In this document: positions 7,950-17,255 of the stretch, in pieces | Layout of the letters: each line of letters opens with the position of its first letter | Numbering within the stretch: the first letter of the stretch is position 1 | NCBI GenBank assembly: GCA_031553535.1 | Contig: JAVBLM010000017.1 | Coordinates: 15,191-79,190, forward strand | Direction: 5' to 3' | Source of the DNA: JAIROC01 sp031553535 | GTDB lineage: Bacteria > Bacteroidota > Bacteroidia > Bacteroidales > WCHB1-69 | Length of the DNA: 64,000 bases | Position numbers and translations under genes: made by a program | The notes under the pieces: model-generated | Told to the model about the DNA's origin: nothing | The model's input: only the letters and a program-made list of their open reading frames with translations | The model's database searches: none

Positions 7950-9254
7950 ATGAAAAAAGTCATATTTATTTTAGCCATTCTAATCTGCCCTTTTACTTCT
8001 TTTTCAGATACAATAACCCCTGCTTCGTGGAAAAAAGGCAACGGAACTGAAAAAAAACCTTATCTGATTGAATCGGCAGAACATTTATATTATCTTTCTT
8101 TGCAGGTTAACAACGGTAATGATTACGAACATATTTATTTTCGTTTAACAACCGATATAGATCTCCAAGGAAATAAAAAAAATCAATGGAAGCCTATAGG
8201 ATCTGCTACCCATCCTTTTAAAGGTAATTTCAATGGAAATCATTTCGAAATAATAAATTTATATATTGCAACTCCTTCATTGGATTATGTCGGTTTTTTC
8301 GGATATGTTCTTACAGGGAATATTGAGAATACAGGTATCTCTATTAACAGTTCCGTAACAGGAAAAGATCATGTTGGGGGAATTGTTGGCTATCAAATGG
8401 ATGGAAGCCTTTCCAATTGTTACAACAAAGCAAGAATAAACGGCAAAAATAATGTCGGGGGAATTGTGGGTTATCAATACAACACAATAATCAAATCAAG
8501 CTATAATACCGGACCGGTAAACGGAAAATGGTATGTGGGAGGTATTGCTGGTATGGGTTATGGGAATACCCATATTATCAATTGTTACAATACCGGAAAT
8601 GTAAACGGAGAATATTATATAGGTGGCATTATCGGGAAAATAGACGGTTATAGATACACCGCATCTGTAACAAATTGTTACCAGGAATCCATATTTGATA
8701 AAATAGGGCTTATCGGAACCGGAATCTCGATAGAAGTACTCAACTGTTATCACGCAAATGTTTCGGGAATGAAGATTGAGAAGTTCGGGACCGTTATGGA
8801 TCATGATGAAATGAAATCGGATTCTTTTCTTATAAAATTAAGTAATGGGGAAAATATTTGGACAAAAGATAAAGAGCCATTTGTAAACAGCGGCTATCCT
8901 ATTCTTGCATCTATGAAGTATAACGGTATTTTTACGAATGAAGCAACGGGCATTGCGGAGAAAACAGCCACCTTGCATGGTAATTTTATCTCCGAAAAAG
9001 AAACAATTATAAGCAAGGGATTCGAATACAAAGCAGAAAATTCAAGTCAGTTTACAAATATCACTGTTGAGTCTGAATCATTTTCTTTCGATTTAACCGA
9101 TCTGACTCCTTATACAAAGTACACATTCCGGGCATTTGTTATAACGGATAAAGGAAAGATTACCGGAAGAAATATCGAATTTCATACCCTGGCCGAGAAA
9201 TGCGGACCAGATTGCGGACACAAACATCAGCATCATCATATCTTTGATCATTAA
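7950..9254 (+). CDS. Secreted GLUG-repeat protein with His/Cys-rich tail
   Basis: I start it at the ATG at 7950 (434 aa), which opens a good signal peptide (MKKVIFILAILICPFTSFS|DT); the frame is open 15 codons further upstream. Residues about 25-110 resemble the segment preceding GLUG repeats in M26-like and other surface proteins (alpha 'WKKGNGTEKKPYLIESAEHLYYLS' style start, not quoted in full). GLUG motifs such as VGGIVGYQ, VGGIAG and IGGIIG recur about every 30 residues between about 130 and 200. A fibronectin-like segment follows (about 310-410), then a short tail with CGPDCGHKHQHHH that looks able to bind metal. No T9SS sorting domain is seen. Function is unknown; it is probably surface or periplasmic. 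Confidence 0.7.
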   Translation: MKKVIFILAILICPFTSFSDTITPASWKKGNGTEKKPYLIESAEHLYYLSLQVNNGNDYEHIYFRLTTDIDLQGNKKNQWKPIGSATHPFKGNFNGNHFEIINLYIATPSLDYVGFFGYVLTGNIENTGISINSSVTGKDHVGGIVGYQMDGSLSNCYNKARINGKNNVGGIVGYQYNTIIKSSYNTGPVNGKWYVGGIAGMGYGNTHIINCYNTGNVNGEYYIGGIIGKIDGYRYTASVTNCYQESIFDKIGLIGTGISIEVLNCYHANVSGMKIEKFGTVMDHDEMKSDSFLIKLSNGENIWTKDKEPFVNSGYPILASMKYNGIFTNEATGIAEKTATLHGNFISEKETIISKGFEYKAENSSQFTNITVESESFSFDLTDLTPYTKYTFRAFVITDKGKITGRNIEFHTLAEKCGPDCGHKHQHHHIFDH

Positions 9255-9808
9255 AACATAATCTCTTTTAAGTAAATCCATCTTTTTGGGGATAAATGTC
9301 CATACAGCAATATATAATCCCGTTCCAGCCTTGAGAAACCTGCAAGAACTATAAAGGAACAATAAAACAGAATGGTGAATATAGCAGGAAAAACATCATT
9401 ATTAATATAAATCCGGGGTTTATTTATTTTGATTAATAACTGTTTATTGATTCTTAAAGAAGTTTTCCCATTCAAGAAGTTGCAATCAAGTACAACGAAA
9501 ATCATATTTATAGTGCTTTTGATGGTTTCATTGTTTTCTTGTGACCTTCACATATTTGTGAGATGCACAATAAGTTCAGAATATTTCTGGCGATTAAAAC
9601 CTTCCGATTTATATCCCGAACCCACATTATTATTAGCTTTAATCCCGAATTTCGGCAAGCATATTCCGAATTTCGGTTATTTATATTTACATTTGAGCAA
9701 CCTAAATCTAAATACTATTTTGATAAGTGATAATTTTGCAATATGAATAAAACTACTTTATAAAGTTTTAATGTTTTTATATTATAAATCCGGTTATAAC
9801 AAAAAAGT
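9255..9808. other. Intergenic region upstream of the LytS-type kinase gene
   Basis: No gene I can support. An open frame at 9429-9746 has a hydrophobic segment followed by a Cys (VSLFSCD), faintly like a lipoprotein, but nothing recognisable after it. The 3' part contains the paired CCGAATTTCGG sites described separately. Confidence 0.5.
9645..9676 (+). promoter_or_regulatory. Two direct CCGAATTTCGG sites, 21 bp apart
   Basis: Two exact 11-bp copies, CCGAATTTCGG at 9645-9655 and 9666-9676, have a start-to-start distance of 21 bp (two helical turns). They lie 133 bp upstream of the sensor kinase gene of a LytS/LytTR pair. LytTR-family regulators bind two direct repeats on the same DNA face at about this spacing, so this is a plausible autoregulatory operator. 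The core differs from the usual LytTR 9-mer, so the link is an inference. Confidence 0.5.
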
Positions 9809-10843
9809 ATGAAAAAAACATACAATCCATACAGCACCAAAAATGCGATTCTGATAGCAATGGCAATTTGTTTATTGCAATATATCTTGCTCACAACCGC
9901 ATCTTTGCTCACGTTCAATCCGACAAGCCGAAGCGTGGTGTCGGGGGCAAGTATTATTTATGATGTTGTGATTTCGTATGTTGGCAGTGTTATTTCGGTA
10001 TTTGTCCTTTTGTTATTCAGTTTTTGGTTGGTGCAGAAAAATAGTGAAGGTTACAAGAAATATTTGCTTCTGTTTTTCGGATTGTTAGCGATAACTGTAC
10101 CTTTGAGTTTTCTGTTTTATCATATTTTCGATTTTCTGTTATCCAATCAAACTCTTCATGCCGATAAAGTGATTTACAAAAAATTGATGCAAGATGTTGG
10201 TTTTGCTTTTATTGTATTTGTCATAACCATTGCAATTTCTTCGATGGTTAGGAATCAAAAATTGGCAGCAGAGAGCATCTGCAATCGTTATGAAGCTCTT
10301 AAAAGTCAGCTTGACCCGCATTTTCTTTTTAATTCACTCAATACATTGGACGGACTTATCGGTTATGATGATGAAAAGGCTCATAACTACCTTCAAAATC
10401 TTTCTCTGACATTTAGATACACTATTCAAAATAAAGAAATATTAGAATTGGAGGACGAACTTAAGCTTATTGAAGCGTATGCTTATTTGATGAAAATCCG
10501 TTATGGAGATAATTTGTCGATGAAATACAACATTGAAGGACGTTATCGTTCATATCTTATTTTGCCGGTAAGTCTTCAATTGCTTGTTGAAAATGCAATA
10601 AAGCATAATGCCATTAATGATAAAAATCCATTAACCATATCTATAGAAACCACAACAAAGGAGACTGTTAAAGTAACAAACAATAAAAATCCCAGAATCG
10701 ATAAAGACCTTAATTGTGGTATTGGATTAAGCAACCTGGCAGAAAGATTCATGTTGGTTTTTAACAAAAAGATAAAAACAGAAGACACTGATGACTATTT
10801 CTCTGTAGAACTGCCATTGATTGAACAAGTGAAAAATAATTGA
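9809..10843 (+). CDS. LytS/YehU-type membrane sensor histidine kinase
   Basis: A 344-aa sensor kinase of the HisKA_7TM-free LytS/YehU class common in Bacteroidota. Four membrane segments are visible at about 13-35, 49-76, 84-111 and 126-147. The His_kinase domain begins with LKSQLDPHFLFNSLN (phospho-acceptor H171), then LLVENAIKHN (N box) and GIGLSNL (G box). With only short loops, it has no obvious extracellular ligand domain and may sense a membrane state. It is followed after 59 bp by its LytTR response regulator. Confidence 0.92.
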   Translation: MKKTYNPYSTKNAILIAMAICLLQYILLTTASLLTFNPTSRSVVSGASIIYDVVISYVGSVISVFVLLLFSFWLVQKNSEGYKKYLLLFFGLLAITVPLSFLFYHIFDFLLSNQTLHADKVIYKKLMQDVGFAFIVFVITIAISSMVRNQKLAAESICNRYEALKSQLDPHFLFNSLNTLDGLIGYDDEKAHNYLQNLSLTFRYTIQNKEILELEDELKLIEAYAYLMKIRYGDNLSMKYNIEGRYRSYLILPVSLQLLVENAIKHNAINDKNPLTISIETTTKETVKVTNNKNPRIDKDLNCGIGLSNLAERFMLVFNKKIKTEDTDDYFSVELPLIEQVKNN

Positions 10844-10902
10844 AGATATAGAAGAAGTTACGGGAAATTACAATGAATCAAATCCATAAATAACCAATAA
10901 AG

Positions 10903-11664
10903 ATGAAAGCACTAATAATTGAAGATGAAATTGTTGCAGCACAAAGCTTACAGCGGCTAATTCAGGAAATAGACTCTGGTATAGAAATTATATCCGTACT
11001 TAAAAGTGTTGAAGAAAGTATTGAATGGTTTTCATCCGGAAATTTACCCGATTTGATTTTTATGGATATTCATTTATCGGATGGGTCTGCATTTTCTATT
11101 TTTAATAAAATAACTATTGATTGTCCGATTATATTCACGACGGCTTACGATCAATATGCTCTTAACGCATTTGAAGTAAACAGTATAGACTACCTACTTA
11201 AACCGGTAAATAAAAAGGAGCTGGAAAGGGCTATTACAAAATATAAGAATTTCAGCTCTTCAAAAAAGATTAACAATGACACCTTATCCGAATTATTTGA
11301 AATGATAAAAAACAAGAAAAGCGATTATAAATCCCGTTTCTTGATTCCTTACAAGGATAAATTTCTTTCCCTGGATGTTGCTGATATCGCTTATATTTAC
11401 TCTGAAAACAAGATGGCACGCATTGTATCAATGAAAGATCAAGGTTATCAGATGAATACTTCTTTGGAAGAAATATCCAAACAGCTTGATCCAACTTTGT
11501 TTTTCAGGGCGAATCGTCAGTTTATTATTTCCCGTGAATCGGTAAAGGATATATATAGCTGGTTTGATAGTAAATTAGCGGTAAATCTACATGTACCCAC
11601 TCCTGAAAAGATAGTTATAAGCAGGGCTCGGGTTTTAGAGTTTAAAACATGGTACACAAAATAA
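10903..11664 (+). CDS. LytTR-family response regulator
   Basis: A 253-aa response regulator. The receiver domain (about 1-120) has the acidic pocket E7/D8, phospho-acceptor D55 in FMDIHL, T79/T80 and K100. The C-terminal LytTR DNA-binding domain (about 150-253) carries the typical pattern from FLSLDVADIAYIYSENK to FFRANRQFIISRESV. It pairs with the kinase immediately upstream. Two direct repeats upstream of the kinase gene are a candidate binding site. The downstream SDR-like gene (66 bp away) may belong to the same unit. Confidence 0.93.
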   Translation: MKALIIEDEIVAAQSLQRLIQEIDSGIEIISVLKSVEESIEWFSSGNLPDLIFMDIHLSDGSAFSIFNKITIDCPIIFTTAYDQYALNAFEVNSIDYLLKPVNKKELERAITKYKNFSSSKKINNDTLSELFEMIKNKKSDYKSRFLIPYKDKFLSLDVADIAYIYSENKMARIVSMKDQGYQMNTSLEEISKQLDPTLFFRANRQFIISRESVKDIYSWFDSKLAVNLHVPTPEKIVISRARVLEFKTWYTK

Positions 11665-11729
11665 TTAAGAATTAATAGTTAATAATTAAGCTAAAATGTG
11701 AATGAAGAATCATTTATAACTTTCACAAA

Positions 11730-12497
11730 ATGGAACTCAAAGGAAAAACGTTCATTGTAACCGGAGGGGACAACGACATAGGAAAAGAACTGATTGCAAT
11801 ATTATTGTCAAAAAAATGCAAAGTAATTGCCGTGAATTTCAAAGAATCAACCTTACAACAAACAATAAATAATGATTTTTTGACGGTTTTAACTGCTGAT
11901 ATAACCAATGAAAAATCGGTTGAATTATTGTATGAAAAATCACTTTCTATTTATGGAACTATCGACGGGATTATTAACAATGCCGGAATTATCAAGCCTT
12001 TCCGGAATTTAAACGATTTAAGCTTTGAAACAATTGAACGCATTTTCAATATTAATTATTACGGGACTTTATATTTATCCAAGATATTCCTTCCTTATTT
12101 GTTCTCTCGTCCGGAAGCAAATCTTGTTCTTAGTGTAGGGCCTTCTTTGTCTGTCTCACAAAAAGCAACTTGCCGAAACTCTAAAGTGATGTCTTCCCTT
12201 AAAATGCTGGTGGAAGGATTACGTTCGGAATTGTTGGACACAACTATAAAAGTAATGACTGTCGCTTCGGGGATCATTCCGGCCAGTAATAATCAAAAAG
12301 ATAGTTCTACAATATTTCCTTCGGATGCAGCTCTGGCGATTATAAACGGAATGGAAAAAGGATCTGCATATATTGACATTGCCAGAAATTCAACTTATAT
12401 ATCCCGTTCGAGTCTATTTATTCACCAAATAATAAAAAGAATAGCTAATTATAGACTAATTAAACAAAAAAATCAGAATCAATATGATGTTAATTAA
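11730..12497 (+). CDS. Degenerate SDR-family protein lacking catalytic Tyr
   Basis: A 255-aa protein with an SDR Rossmann fold. NNAG is intact (83-86), but the cofactor loop reads TGGDNDIG (11-18), with Asp replacing the second conserved glycine. The active-site YxxxK reads CRNSK (148-152), so the catalytic tyrosine is Cys148 while the lysine remains. It is thus probably not a normal oxidoreductase; a regulatory or altered activity is possible. The 3' end overlaps the next gene by 14 bp, indicating a coupled pair. It follows the LytTR regulator gene by 66 bp. Confidence 0.75.
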   Translation: MELKGKTFIVTGGDNDIGKELIAILLSKKCKVIAVNFKESTLQQTINNDFLTVLTADITNEKSVELLYEKSLSIYGTIDGIINNAGIIKPFRNLNDLSFETIERIFNINYYGTLYLSKIFLPYLFSRPEANLVLSVGPSLSVSQKATCRNSKVMSSLKMLVEGLRSELLDTTIKVMTVASGIIPASNNQKDSSTIFPSDAALAIINGMEKGSAYIDIARNSTYISRSSLFIHQIIKRIANYRLIKQKNQNQYDVN

Positions 12498-12882
12498 TGG
12501 CATAAGTCTCCTTATACTGGGGATTTTTACGGTTCCTACCCTGTTTCTTCCCGACAAATGGGCAATTAAAATCTCACCATATAAAAAACAAGTTGGAATT
12601 ATTTATCTTGTTTTAGGGATTTTAGAAATAACACTTTGTCTTATAAACCCCGGTTGGCTTGCTCTTTCATTATTTGTCCGGATAATCACATTGGTATGCG
12701 CTGTTGATAAAATAACGGTAGGTTTTATGTTAGGACGTAATATCATAGCACGGATTTTCAACAAAAACGATAATAAGAAAATCACAAAAGAGAATATAGA
12801 TTATATTAATTTTAAGACTACCTTGGGGATTATTTCTATCGGGCTTGGGTTCTGTCTTATAGCTCTGTACATACTATTATAA
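12484..12882 (+). CDS. Small integral membrane protein, unknown function
   Basis: A 132-aa protein I do not recognise. It has about four hydrophobic segments (about 4-22, 36-54, 59-80 and 110-131), with a charged stretch (FNKNDNKKITKEN) before the last one. It starts inside the 3' end of the degenerate SDR gene, so it is probably translated together with it. Nothing in it suggests a catalytic role. Confidence 0.65.
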   Translation: MMLINGISLLILGIFTVPTLFLPDKWAIKISPYKKQVGIIYLVLGILEITLCLINPGWLALSLFVRIITLVCAVDKITVGFMLGRNIIARIFNKNDNKKITKENIDYINFKTTLGIISIGLGFCLIALYILL

Positions 12883-13139
12883 ATAGCCTCTAATCTTACA
12901 CATCATTAGAGCCTAAGCTAAGACACCCGGAGATATTCTTTGCTTAAGCGCATAAATACATTGTGAAACAACTCTATTTAGATAAGATGATTGAGACAGG
13001 AATTTCGATCGAATGGAGATTGTTTGTATCCTTTCGCAAGCTAAAACACAGAAAAAAAACTATGTTAAGGGAAAAATCACAAATATTAATTCAAGAGCTT
13101 TTTTATTGTACATTTGTTGTTTTATTTCAGGGTGAAGTA

Positions 13140-13541
13140 ATGAGACTTATAAAGCAATTTTTTCTTTCTTTTGGATGGGGGATTATTATCTTAATACTGA
13201 TCATAATTCCCGGGGATTTCATTCCGCATGTACATACCTTTTCAGAATGGCTGCAATGGGATAAAATTACCCATCTCATTCTATTTGGGACATTTAGTTT
13301 TACTATATTGATAGGGTTTTCTAAATATCATCCTTCTGTTATTCGAAAAAAACATTATTTATTCGCATTTATTATTTCCGTTTTATATGGAGGATTAACA
13401 GAATGCCTGCAATATGTTTTGGATATGGGAAGAGACGGCAATGTATATGATTTTTATGCCAATATCGTAGGAGCATTTCTAGGATGCTTGTTATTCTTTT
13501 TATATAAAAAACATACTATGAACAAAGTAAAAAGTAATTGA
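13140..13541 (+). CDS. VanZ-like membrane protein
   Basis: A 133-aa membrane protein starting at the ATG at 13140; the frame is open for 59 more codons upstream, but that stretch is not like the family. It has the VanZ-like pattern WDKITHLILFGTFSF, then YGGLTECLQYVLDMGRDGNVYDFYANIVGAFLG, with the conserved E-Q and D residues facing a membrane pocket. VanZ proteins are linked to teicoplanin resistance in enterococci, but most Bacteroidota members have no established role. It stands alone between the SDR unit and atpD. Confidence 0.75.
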   Translation: MRLIKQFFLSFGWGIIILILIIIPGDFIPHVHTFSEWLQWDKITHLILFGTFSFTILIGFSKYHPSVIRKKHYLFAFIISVLYGGLTECLQYVLDMGRDGNVYDFYANIVGAFLGCLLFFLYKKHTMNKVKSN

Positions 13542-13696
13542 TATTAACATTGTATATGTTTTATAATCAAACAAATAAATTTAAGAAAAAAAAATGCGGT
13601 AAAATGCAAAAAGTAAAAATAATTTTACTTACTTTGTAGTTTCGTACAGTAACCAAGAGAACAAAACATAAGAATTTAATATACAACATTTTGATC

Positions 13697-15202
13697 ATGC
13701 AAAAACAAGTCGTAGGAAAAATTTCACAGATTATTGGCGCCGTTGTTGATGTCACTTTCGACAGCCAGGATAGTTTGCCTAAAATATATGATGCTTTGGA
13801 AGTGCATCGGGATAATGGCGAACTTGTTGTTTTCGAATGCCAGCAAGATATCGGAGAAAATACAGTTCGTTGTATTGCAATGGATTCTACAGATGGTTTG
13901 TACCGAGGTATGGATGTTGTATGGACAGGAAAAATGATAAGTATGCCTGCTGCTAACATCAATGGCCGGTTATTGAACGTTATCGGAGACCCTATAGACG
14001 GATTAGGAGAGGTTATCACCGATCGTTATAAATCTATTCACTGTGCTCCCCCTACTTTCGAAGAACTTTCTACCAGTACGGAGATTCTTTTCACAGGAAT
14101 TAAAGTAATCGACCTGATAGAACCTTATGTAAAAGGAGGAAAAATTGGGCTTTTTGGTGGAGCAGGTGTAGGAAAAACCGTTCTGATTATGGAGATGATA
14201 AACAATATCGCGAAAAAATATTCCGGAATGTCTGTTTTTGCAGGTGTCGGTGAACGTACCCGCGAAGGAAATGATTTGTTGCGCGAAATGATAGAGTCCG
14301 GCGTTATTCGTTATGGTAAGGAATTCGAAAAGAGCATGGAAGAAGGCGGTTGGGATCTATCGAAAGTAGATAAGAAAGAACTGGAGGATTCTCGTATCTC
14401 ATTGGTGTTCGGACAAATGAATGAGCCCCCGGGAGCACGTGCACGTGTAGCATTATCCGGATTGACCGTAGCAGAATATTATCGTGACGGAGATGAACAA
14501 ACAGGAGGAAGAGATATATTGTTCTTTATAGATAACATATTCCGTTTTACCCAGGCGGGATCGGAAGTTTCCGCACTTTTGGGACGTATGCCTTCGGCTG
14601 TGGGTTATCAACCGACATTGGCTACGGAAATGGGGTTGATGCAGGAACGGATTACATCAACAAAACACGGTTCTATCACATCCGTACAGGCAATTTATGT
14701 CCCTGCCGATGATTTAACCGACCCTGCTCCGGCTACAACATTCTCCCACTTGGATGCTACTACGGTATTAAGCCGTAAAATTTCTGCATTAGGTATTTAT
14801 CCGGCTGTTGACCCGTTAGACTCTACATCCCGGATACTTAGTCCTGATATTGTTGGAGAAGAACATTACAACACAGCACAACGCGTAAAAGAAACATTAC
14901 AAAGATATAATGAGCTGCAAGATATTATTGCCATCTTAGGAATCGATGAATTATCGGAAGAAGATAAACTGACCGTGCATCGCGCCCGTCGTGTACAACG
15001 ATTTTTATCTCAGCCTTTCCATGTGGCAGAACAATTTACAGGGCTTAAAGGTGTGTTTGTTCCGATAGAAGAAACCATAAAAGGATTTAATATGATCTTA
15101 GATGGTGAAGTAGACCAATATCCGGAAGCAGCATTCAACCTTGTAGGTTCTATTGAAGAAGCTATCGAAAAAGGAAAGAAAATGCTTGCAGAAACCAATT
15201 AA
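13697..15202 (+). CDS. atpD: F1F0 ATP synthase beta subunit
   Basis: The catalytic beta subunit of F-type ATP synthase. I start it at the ATG at 13697 (501 aa); two codons upstream there is an in-frame TTG. Walker A GGAGVGKT is at about 154-161, the GERTREGNDL loop carries the catalytic Glu, and Walker B lies in ILFFIDNIFRFTQAG. ALSGLTVAEYYRD and the C-terminal helical domain are complete. An insertion near residue 210-240 (EEGGWDLSKVDKKELEDSR) is typical of Bacteroidota beta subunits. It is followed by atpC after 20 bp, and the operon then ends, so the other ATP synthase genes are elsewhere. Confidence 0.97.
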   Translation: MQKQVVGKISQIIGAVVDVTFDSQDSLPKIYDALEVHRDNGELVVFECQQDIGENTVRCIAMDSTDGLYRGMDVVWTGKMISMPAANINGRLLNVIGDPIDGLGEVITDRYKSIHCAPPTFEELSTSTEILFTGIKVIDLIEPYVKGGKIGLFGGAGVGKTVLIMEMINNIAKKYSGMSVFAGVGERTREGNDLLREMIESGVIRYGKEFEKSMEEGGWDLSKVDKKELEDSRISLVFGQMNEPPGARARVALSGLTVAEYYRDGDEQTGGRDILFFIDNIFRFTQAGSEVSALLGRMPSAVGYQPTLATEMGLMQERITSTKHGSITSVQAIYVPADDLTDPAPATTFSHLDATTVLSRKISALGIYPAVDPLDSTSRILSPDIVGEEHYNTAQRVKETLQRYNELQDIIAILGIDELSEEDKLTVHRARRVQRFLSQPFHVAEQFTGLKGVFVPIEETIKGFNMILDGEVDQYPEAAFNLVGSIEEAIEKGKKMLAETN

Positions 15203-15222
15203 TCCTTCGAAATAATTAATGT

Positions 15223-15474
15223 ATGAATGTCGAAATTATAACGCCTGAAGACTTAGTTTATAAAGGAGAAGTATCATTGATACAACTACCCGGAATGGAT
15301 GGATTATTCGAATTACTGGAGAACCATGCCCCGATGATAACCGTATTATCAAACGGAAATGTAAAGCTTGTCGAAAAAAACAACAATACTGTTTTCTTCA
15401 CAATACAAGGCGGAGTAGTTGAAGTATTAAAAAACAAAGTCCTAGTTCTTGCTGAAGGTTGCAAACGCAAGTAG
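15223..15474 (+). CDS. atpC: F1F0 ATP synthase epsilon subunit (short form)
   Basis: An 83-aa epsilon subunit containing only the N-terminal beta-sandwich domain (VEIITPEDLVYKGEVSLIQLPGMDGLFELLENHAPM). The C-terminal helical hairpin that regulates ATPase activity in proteobacterial enzymes is absent; short forms are usual in Bacteroidota. It starts 20 bp after atpD and is followed by a terminator, which closes a two-gene operon. Confidence 0.93.
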   Translation: MNVEIITPEDLVYKGEVSLIQLPGMDGLFELLENHAPMITVLSNGNVKLVEKNNNTVFFTIQGGVVEVLKNKVLVLAEGCKRK

Positions 15475-15494
15475 GACCGGTTTATAGATTAAAG

Positions 15495-15524
15495 AACCCT
15501 GTCTTTTTAAAGATGGGGTTTTCT
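15495..15524 (+). terminator. Intrinsic terminator after atpC
   Basis: A hairpin (AACCCTGTCTTT at 15495-15506 with 15509-15520, including G-U pairs) is followed by TTTTC. It is 20 bp after the atpC stop and ends the atpDC operon. Confidence 0.7.
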
Positions 15525-15540
15525 GTTTCTTAGATCAACA

Positions 15541-15580
15541 AAAATAGCTGTTTCATCCTTAACAAATAAACAGCTATTTT
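15541..15580. terminator. Second perfect hairpin after atpDC
   Basis: A 13-bp perfect inverted repeat (15541-15553 with 15568-15580) with a 14-nt loop, directly after the first terminator. No long T tail follows, so it is a back-up terminator or a stability element. Confidence 0.45.
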
Positions 15581-15727
15581 GGAAGGACAATTCTTGTGGG
15601 TCTTTAACAGATTATGAATCTTGATTTTATTATTAATCATATGAGGTTTGTTAATAAAAATCATATAATTCTAAACTTTTATCTTTATTTTTCCGTTGAG
15701 ACAGTATCTTTAACATAACAAATTAAA

Positions 15728-17128
15728 ATGAAAATTGAATTTATAGGCGCTATTGCGGAAGTTACAGGAAGTAAATTTCTAATTACTACAAAAAACAACA
15801 AAAAACTCCTTCTCGATTGCGGGATGTTTCAAGGGAAAGGGCTTGAAACAGATTCCATGAACCGGGACTTGGGCTTTGAACCTTCTGAAATTGATATCCT
15901 ATTGCTATCTCATGCCCATATAGATCATTCCGGATTAATTCCTTATATCTGTAAAAAAGGATTTAAAGGAAAGATTTACTGTACACATGCAACACGTGAT
16001 CTGTGCTCGATAATGCTTCCCGATTCGGGAAATATCCAGGAAAGTGATACCGGCGATTTCAATAAAAAAAGGAGCAGAATAGGATTGCCTCCGGTAGAAC
16101 CGATTTATACTGCCCGCGATGCATTTGCTTCGCTTCGTTTCTTTGTCAGTATGCCTCTTGATCTGGAAATCACGATCGAAGAAGGAGTAAAGGTTATCTT
16201 TACCAACACAGGGCATATTCTGGGAGGATCGGCAGTAAACCTGACTATTACAGAAGACGGTGTGGAGAAACGCCTTTGCTATACCGGAGATATCGGAAGA
16301 TATGACAAACATTTACTTATTGATCCGTCCCCATTTCCACAAGCAGATTATATTATTGCAGAATCAACCTACGGGGACCGGAAACATGAACCTGTCAACT
16401 CTGCAGAAGAAAAACTGGCTTTGATTGTACAGGATACATGTGTAAAGAAATTGGGAAAGTTACTTATCCCTTCCTTTGCTATCGGCAGGTGTCAAGAGAT
16501 CATCTACACCCTGAATAATCTTAAAAAAGCAAAGAGATTGCCTGATGTCCCTATTTTTGTTGACAGCCCGTTAGCGGTATCTGCTACGGATATTTTCCGC
16601 TTGCATACGGAATGTTTTAAAGAGGATGTCTTAGATATTATCCGCACTCAAAAAGATCCTTTCGGTTTCGATAATTTACATTATATCCGTACGGTAGAAG
16701 ATTCGAAGAAGCTCAATACTTATAATCGCCCATGCATTATTATTTCTGCATCGGGGATGATGGAAGCAGGACGTATCAAGCATCATCTTGCAAATAATAT
16801 TGAAGACAAGAAAACAACAATTCTGGTTGTAGGGTATTGTGCCCCGAGAACATTGGGAAGAAAAATTGTCGACGGAGAAAAAATAGTATCTATATACGGA
16901 AATAAATATAAAGTAAACGCCGACATAGAAGAGATTGATGCTTTATCCGGACATGGCGACTATGAAGAGATGTACAGATATTTGAGCTGTCAGGATAAGA
17001 CAAAAGTAAAGGAAATGTTCCTTGTACATGGGGAAGTCCCCGCACAGCAGGTATACAAAAAATATCTGACCGATAACGGATTTGGAAATGTTTCCATTCC
17101 TACAAAAAGAGAAATAGTAGAATTATAA
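15728..17128 (+). CDS. Metallo-beta-lactamase/beta-CASP RNA nuclease-like protein
   Basis: A 466-aa protein with an N-terminal metallo-beta-lactamase domain (SHAHIDHSG, the HxHxDH zinc motif near residue 60), a beta-CASP domain (SPLAVSATDIFRLH, IIISASGMMEAGRIKHHL) and a C-terminal zinc-dependent 'RNA specificity' segment ending in LSGHGDYEEM and VHGE. The family includes archaeal/bacterial Ysh1/CPSF-like nucleases, so a role in RNA processing is likely, but the substrate is unknown. All zinc ligands appear intact. It is a single-gene unit, with no partner adjacent. Confidence 0.88.
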   Translation: MKIEFIGAIAEVTGSKFLITTKNNKKLLLDCGMFQGKGLETDSMNRDLGFEPSEIDILLLSHAHIDHSGLIPYICKKGFKGKIYCTHATRDLCSIMLPDSGNIQESDTGDFNKKRSRIGLPPVEPIYTARDAFASLRFFVSMPLDLEITIEEGVKVIFTNTGHILGGSAVNLTITEDGVEKRLCYTGDIGRYDKHLLIDPSPFPQADYIIAESTYGDRKHEPVNSAEEKLALIVQDTCVKKLGKLLIPSFAIGRCQEIIYTLNNLKKAKRLPDVPIFVDSPLAVSATDIFRLHTECFKEDVLDIIRTQKDPFGFDNLHYIRTVEDSKKLNTYNRPCIIISASGMMEAGRIKHHLANNIEDKKTTILVVGYCAPRTLGRKIVDGEKIVSIYGNKYKVNADIEEIDALSGHGDYEEMYRYLSCQDKTKVKEMFLVHGEVPAQQVYKKYLTDNGFGNVSIPTKREIVEL

Positions 17129-17255
17129 TTTATTGAATATCGAGAAGTCGTGCAAACGATGGTTGGGAAACTACGCACAGCGACTATTTTGAATTCATCT
17201 TCAACTGTCTTTAATTATTCCTCTCTATCGGACAACAAACAAGATACAGTTAAAT

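Noticed and set aside
9429..9746. 105-codon plus-strand frame as a lipoprotein gene
   Set aside because: Only a hydrophobic stretch with one Cys is suggestive; the rest has no pattern, and the paired operator sites lie inside it.
15223..15474. atpC as a truncated gene
   Set aside because: Short epsilon subunits lacking the C-terminal helices are the normal form in Bacteroidota.
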